DNA from: Spirochaetaceae bacterium
GTDB taxonomy: Bacteria > Spirochaetota > Spirochaetia > Treponematales > Breznakiellaceae
Direction: 5' to 3'
Length of the DNA: 5,450 bases
Assembly: GCA_031280455.1 (NCBI GenBank)
Contig: JAITGR010000073.1
Span: 1 to 5,450 of the forward strand
Below, piece by piece: positions 4,042 through 5,450 of the stretch (the first letter of the stretch is position 1; every line of letters begins with the position of its first letter). Both the position numbers and the translations under genes were made by a program. The notes beneath the pieces were generated by a model, which had not been told where the DNA came from, made no database searches, and saw only the letters and a program-made list of their open reading frames with translations.

Positions 4042-5260
4042 ACAGGCGGCCCCTGTGCCGCTTGCGGCACAGCCTATGACCGCCGGTGCAAATGACGACG
4101 GGCGCAGGCTCGACAGAATTATTCGCAAGGCATGCCCCGCCGTGCCGCTTTCGGCAGTGTACAAGTTATTCCGCGAAAAAAAAATCTTGCTGGATGGCAC
4201 GGCGGCGCACCCCCAGGCGCGGGTGCGCTCCGGCCAGACCATCCTGCTGCTTGCAGCGGCGCCCCCCGCCCCCGCGCCCGCGCCCGCGCCGTGGCCGGCG
4301 GCGCCGCCGGACACGGCGCTGTCCGTGGTATTTGAAACGCCGGCGCTGGTGTTTGTAAACAAGGGGCGCGGCATCGCCGTTCACGGCGGTACCGTGGACG
4401 GCGAGTGCCTCGCGGCGCAGGTGCGGAGGTATTTGCACGGCAAGATTGCGCCGTCGCTTTCGTTTGTGCCGGGGCCGCTGCACCGGCTGGACTGCCAAAC
4501 GAGCGGCCTGGTTACGTTTCCTAAAACACTCGCCGCCGCCCGCGATTTTACCGCCGCGCTGCGCTCATCGCGTATAAAAAAAGTATACATTGCTATTCTG
4601 GACGGCGTGCTAAAAGAGCGCGCGGCGTGGGAGGATGTGCTTTCCCGCGACACGGCGGCGCGTAAAACGGCAGCCGGCGCGGACGGCGGCAAGCGGGCGT
4701 TTTCGCAGCTTACACCGCTCTTTCACTCGCCGCAGCGAACTGGTTCGCCACAGCGAACTGGTTCGCCACAGCGAACCTTGGCCGCCGTGCGTATTTTCAC
4801 CGGCCGGACGCACCAGATTCGTGCGCAGGCGGCGGCGCACGGCCTCGCGCTGTCAGGCGACGTAAAGTACGGCGGTGCGCCGCTTCCGGCGGCATGTTAC
4901 GCAGGCGAAAGCGGCAGGCGGCGGGGCTTTTTTTTGCACGCGGCCATTCTCGAACTGCCAGCCGGCTGCGCGGACATTCCCGCCGGCGCCGAAATTATCA
5001 CCGCGCCGCCCCCGCCAGTCTTTGTACACGCCGTCCGCCACCTTTTTGGCAAGGAAGCCGCCGCCGCCCTCATAGCCGGCGTCTGCCTGCCAAATGAGCC
5101 TGTCCCAAACAAAAGAATTTTTTACCTGGTTGTTGTTCGGAAACTCATGCGCGGCAATCGCGCCATTGCAATGGCGATGCGGCAGTCTTTGCACCGCGCT
5201 TTTTCGCCGCAAAGCCTCGCCAACAACCAGTTATGCGAAATGGCGGCTAAAATTGGTTAA
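4034..5260 (+). CDS. RluA-family 23S rRNA/tRNA pseudouridine synthase with S4 domain and aberrant C-terminus
   Basis: The enzyme isomerises specific uridines in structured RNA to pseudouridine in the cytoplasm. An S4 RNA-binding domain spans ~24-74, followed by a Pro/Ala linker (~77-92) and the catalytic domain (~97-350). Motif II HRLDCQTSGLV (150-160) contains the catalytic Asp153; KKVYIAILDG (182-191), GRTHQIRAQAAAHG (257-270), GDVKYGG (275-281) and LHA (301-303) are the other RluA landmarks. The layout suits RluC/RluD-type enzymes, but the target uridine cannot be told. Two oddities: SPQRTG repeats at ~232-247, just before the GRTHQIR strand, and a tail after ~352 that extends about 55 residues past the expected end through palindromic DNA. 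The start ATG overlaps the transporter stop (ATGCCTGA), so translation is probably coupled. A run of nine A lies at 4176-4184. Confidence 0.9.
   Translation: MPEQAAPVPLAAQPMTAGANDDGRRLDRIIRKACPAVPLSAVYKLFREKKILLDGTAAHPQARVRSGQTILLLAAAPPAPAPAPAPWPAAPPDTALSVVFETPALVFVNKGRGIAVHGGTVDGECLAAQVRRYLHGKIAPSLSFVPGPLHRLDCQTSGLVTFPKTLAAARDFTAALRSSRIKKVYIAILDGVLKERAAWEDVLSRDTAARKTAAGADGGKRAFSQLTPLFHSPQRTGSPQRTGSPQRTLAAVRIFTGRTHQIRAQAAAHGLALSGDVKYGGAPLPAACYAGESGRRRGFFLHAAILELPAGCADIPAGAEIITAPPPPVFVHAVRHLFGKEAAAALIAGVCLPNEPVPNKRIFYLVVVRKLMRGNRAIAMAMRQSLHRAFSPQSLANNQLCEMAAKIG
4271..4288 (+). repeat. CCCGCG hexamer microsatellite encoding a Pro-Ala linker
   Basis: Three perfect CCCGCG units, with degenerate flanks, encode PAPAPAPA between the S4 and catalytic domains of the pseudouridine synthase. 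Each unit adds two residues, so copy-number change keeps the frame and only alters linker length. Confidence 0.6.
4727..4776 (+). repeat. 18-bp in-frame tandem repeat (SPQRTG) with palindromic units
   Basis: Units at 4727-4744, 4745-4762 and 4763-4776 (partial) are nearly identical; the first differs by G for A. Each codes for SPQRTG. Across unit joints GCGAAC-TG-GTTCGC is a perfect inverted repeat, and within units TTCGC-CACA-GCGAA is another. The repeat falls in a predicted loop between two strands just before the GRTHQIR motif, where extra residues should be tolerated. Confidence 0.85.
5126..5230. repeat. Nested palindromic element inside the 3' end of the pseudouridine synthase gene
   Basis: Three inverted repeats are nested in order: CTGGTTGTTG (5126-5135) with CAACAACCAG (5221-5230), GCGCGG (5149-5154) with CCGCGC (5194-5199), and CGCCATTG (5161-5168) with CAATGGCG (5169-5176), the last a perfect 16-bp palindrome. 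Together they could fold a ~105-nt structure. The reading frame passes through without a stop and ends 28 bases later. It may be a MITE-like insertion, a structured 3' end, or a terminator lacking a T-run. Confidence 0.55.
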
Positions 5261-5280
5261 AAATATTGGAAAATAATAGT

Positions 5281-5307
5281 TTGACATAATAAAAAATATG
5301 GTATACT
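5281..5307 (+). promoter_or_regulatory. Predicted promoter for the downstream methyltransferase gene
   Basis: A perfect TTGACA (5281-5286) is followed by TATACT (5302-5307), five of six matches, preceded by TG one base upstream (5299-5300), which makes an extended -10. The 15-bp spacer is short; a TATAAA at 5307-5312 would give 20 bp instead. The region is strongly AT-rich, unlike the gene before it. Confidence 0.5.
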
Positions 5308-5337
5308 ATAAATTAAATTCATTAAAGGAGGCCAACA

Positions 5338-5450
5338 ATGGAAATTTTTGATTTAATTGTTGAAACCCATGTGGGTCTGGAGCGGCAAGGACCTGGCAGT
5401 CCTGAAATGACAATTAAGGCATTAAGTTTTTTAGATAACCTTAATAAAAT
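5338..5450 (+). CDS. Probable class I SAM-dependent methyltransferase, N-terminus only
   Basis: Thirty-seven complete codons are visible before the window ends. The start is set by AAAGGAGG (5324-5331), six bases before the ATG, an almost perfect ribosome site. The peptide begins MEIFDLIVETHVGLERQGPG, then SPEMTIKALSFL. The pattern I(F)(D/E)LI..H..L.RQGPGS...T.KAL is one I associate with the lead-in to small UbiE-like (Methyltransferase_25-type) SAM methyltransferases. The SAM-binding glycine motif would lie beyond the window, so the catalytic domain cannot be checked and the substrate is unknown. The codons are AT-rich (ATT, TTA, GAA, AAT), in sharp contrast to the preceding GC-rich gene, suggesting a different origin. 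The gene has its own promoter. Confidence 0.6.
   Translation, partial: MEIFDLIVETHVGLERQGPGSPEMTIKALSFLDNLNK

Noticed and set aside
2934..4070. A 378-codon open frame on the minus strand opposite the transporter
   Set aside because: Its product has no recognisable domain and mirrors the codon pattern of the transporter, which has clear membrane helices and family motifs.
5094..5276. A 60-codon plus-strand frame overlapping the end of the pseudouridine synthase
   Set aside because: No Shine-Dalgarno and no family resemblance; it lies wholly within the palindromic tail region and the longer frame covers it. It cannot be excluded if the synthase stop is an artefact.

Overview
The window looks like a spirochaete, most likely a Treponema. 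This is inference from gene content: fmt followed directly by a membrane-anchored PASTA protein, a small outer-membrane beta-barrel resembling the BAPKO_0422/OmpX-like family, and a GC-rich chromosome with many intergenic palindromes. No rRNA or marker gene confirms the genus.

Layout, left to right. (a) Positions 1-140 hold the broken left end of an IS110-family insertion sequence: a long imperfect hairpin (1-66) whose last strand contains the Shine-Dalgarno, then the first ~15 codons of the transposase, then a breakpoint in a CACGGAA word. (b) 131-244 holds degenerate TTCCGTG repeats, a CGCCAT/ATGGCG palindrome and a good promoter. (c) 245-733 encodes an exported small beta-barrel protein. 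(d) 764-1747 is fmt (methionyl-tRNA formyltransferase) and 1750-2760 a three-PASTA-domain membrane protein; they lie 2 nt apart and are surely co-transcribed. (e) 2761-3078 has no convincing gene but is packed with hairpins and a 32-bp direct repeat. (f) 3079-4041 is an ACR3/SBF-type transporter whose stop overlaps the start of (g) 4034-5260, an RluA-family pseudouridine synthase with palindromic repeats read in frame and an unusual C-terminal tail. (h) From about 5260 the DNA becomes AT-rich; a promoter and strong RBS lead into the start of a probable SAM-dependent methyltransferase that runs off the window.

The core genes act in translation initiation (Fmt), envelope biology (beta-barrel, PASTA protein), solute or metalloid export (ACR3-like) and RNA modification (RluA family). 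The most notable signal is non-coding. A recurring palindrome core (CGCCAT..ATGGCG) appears at four places, in intergenic DNA and at the end of a gene. Other palindromic repeats have become part of the pseudouridine synthase reading frame, and a possible bridge-RNA-like hairpin survives in the IS110 remnant.
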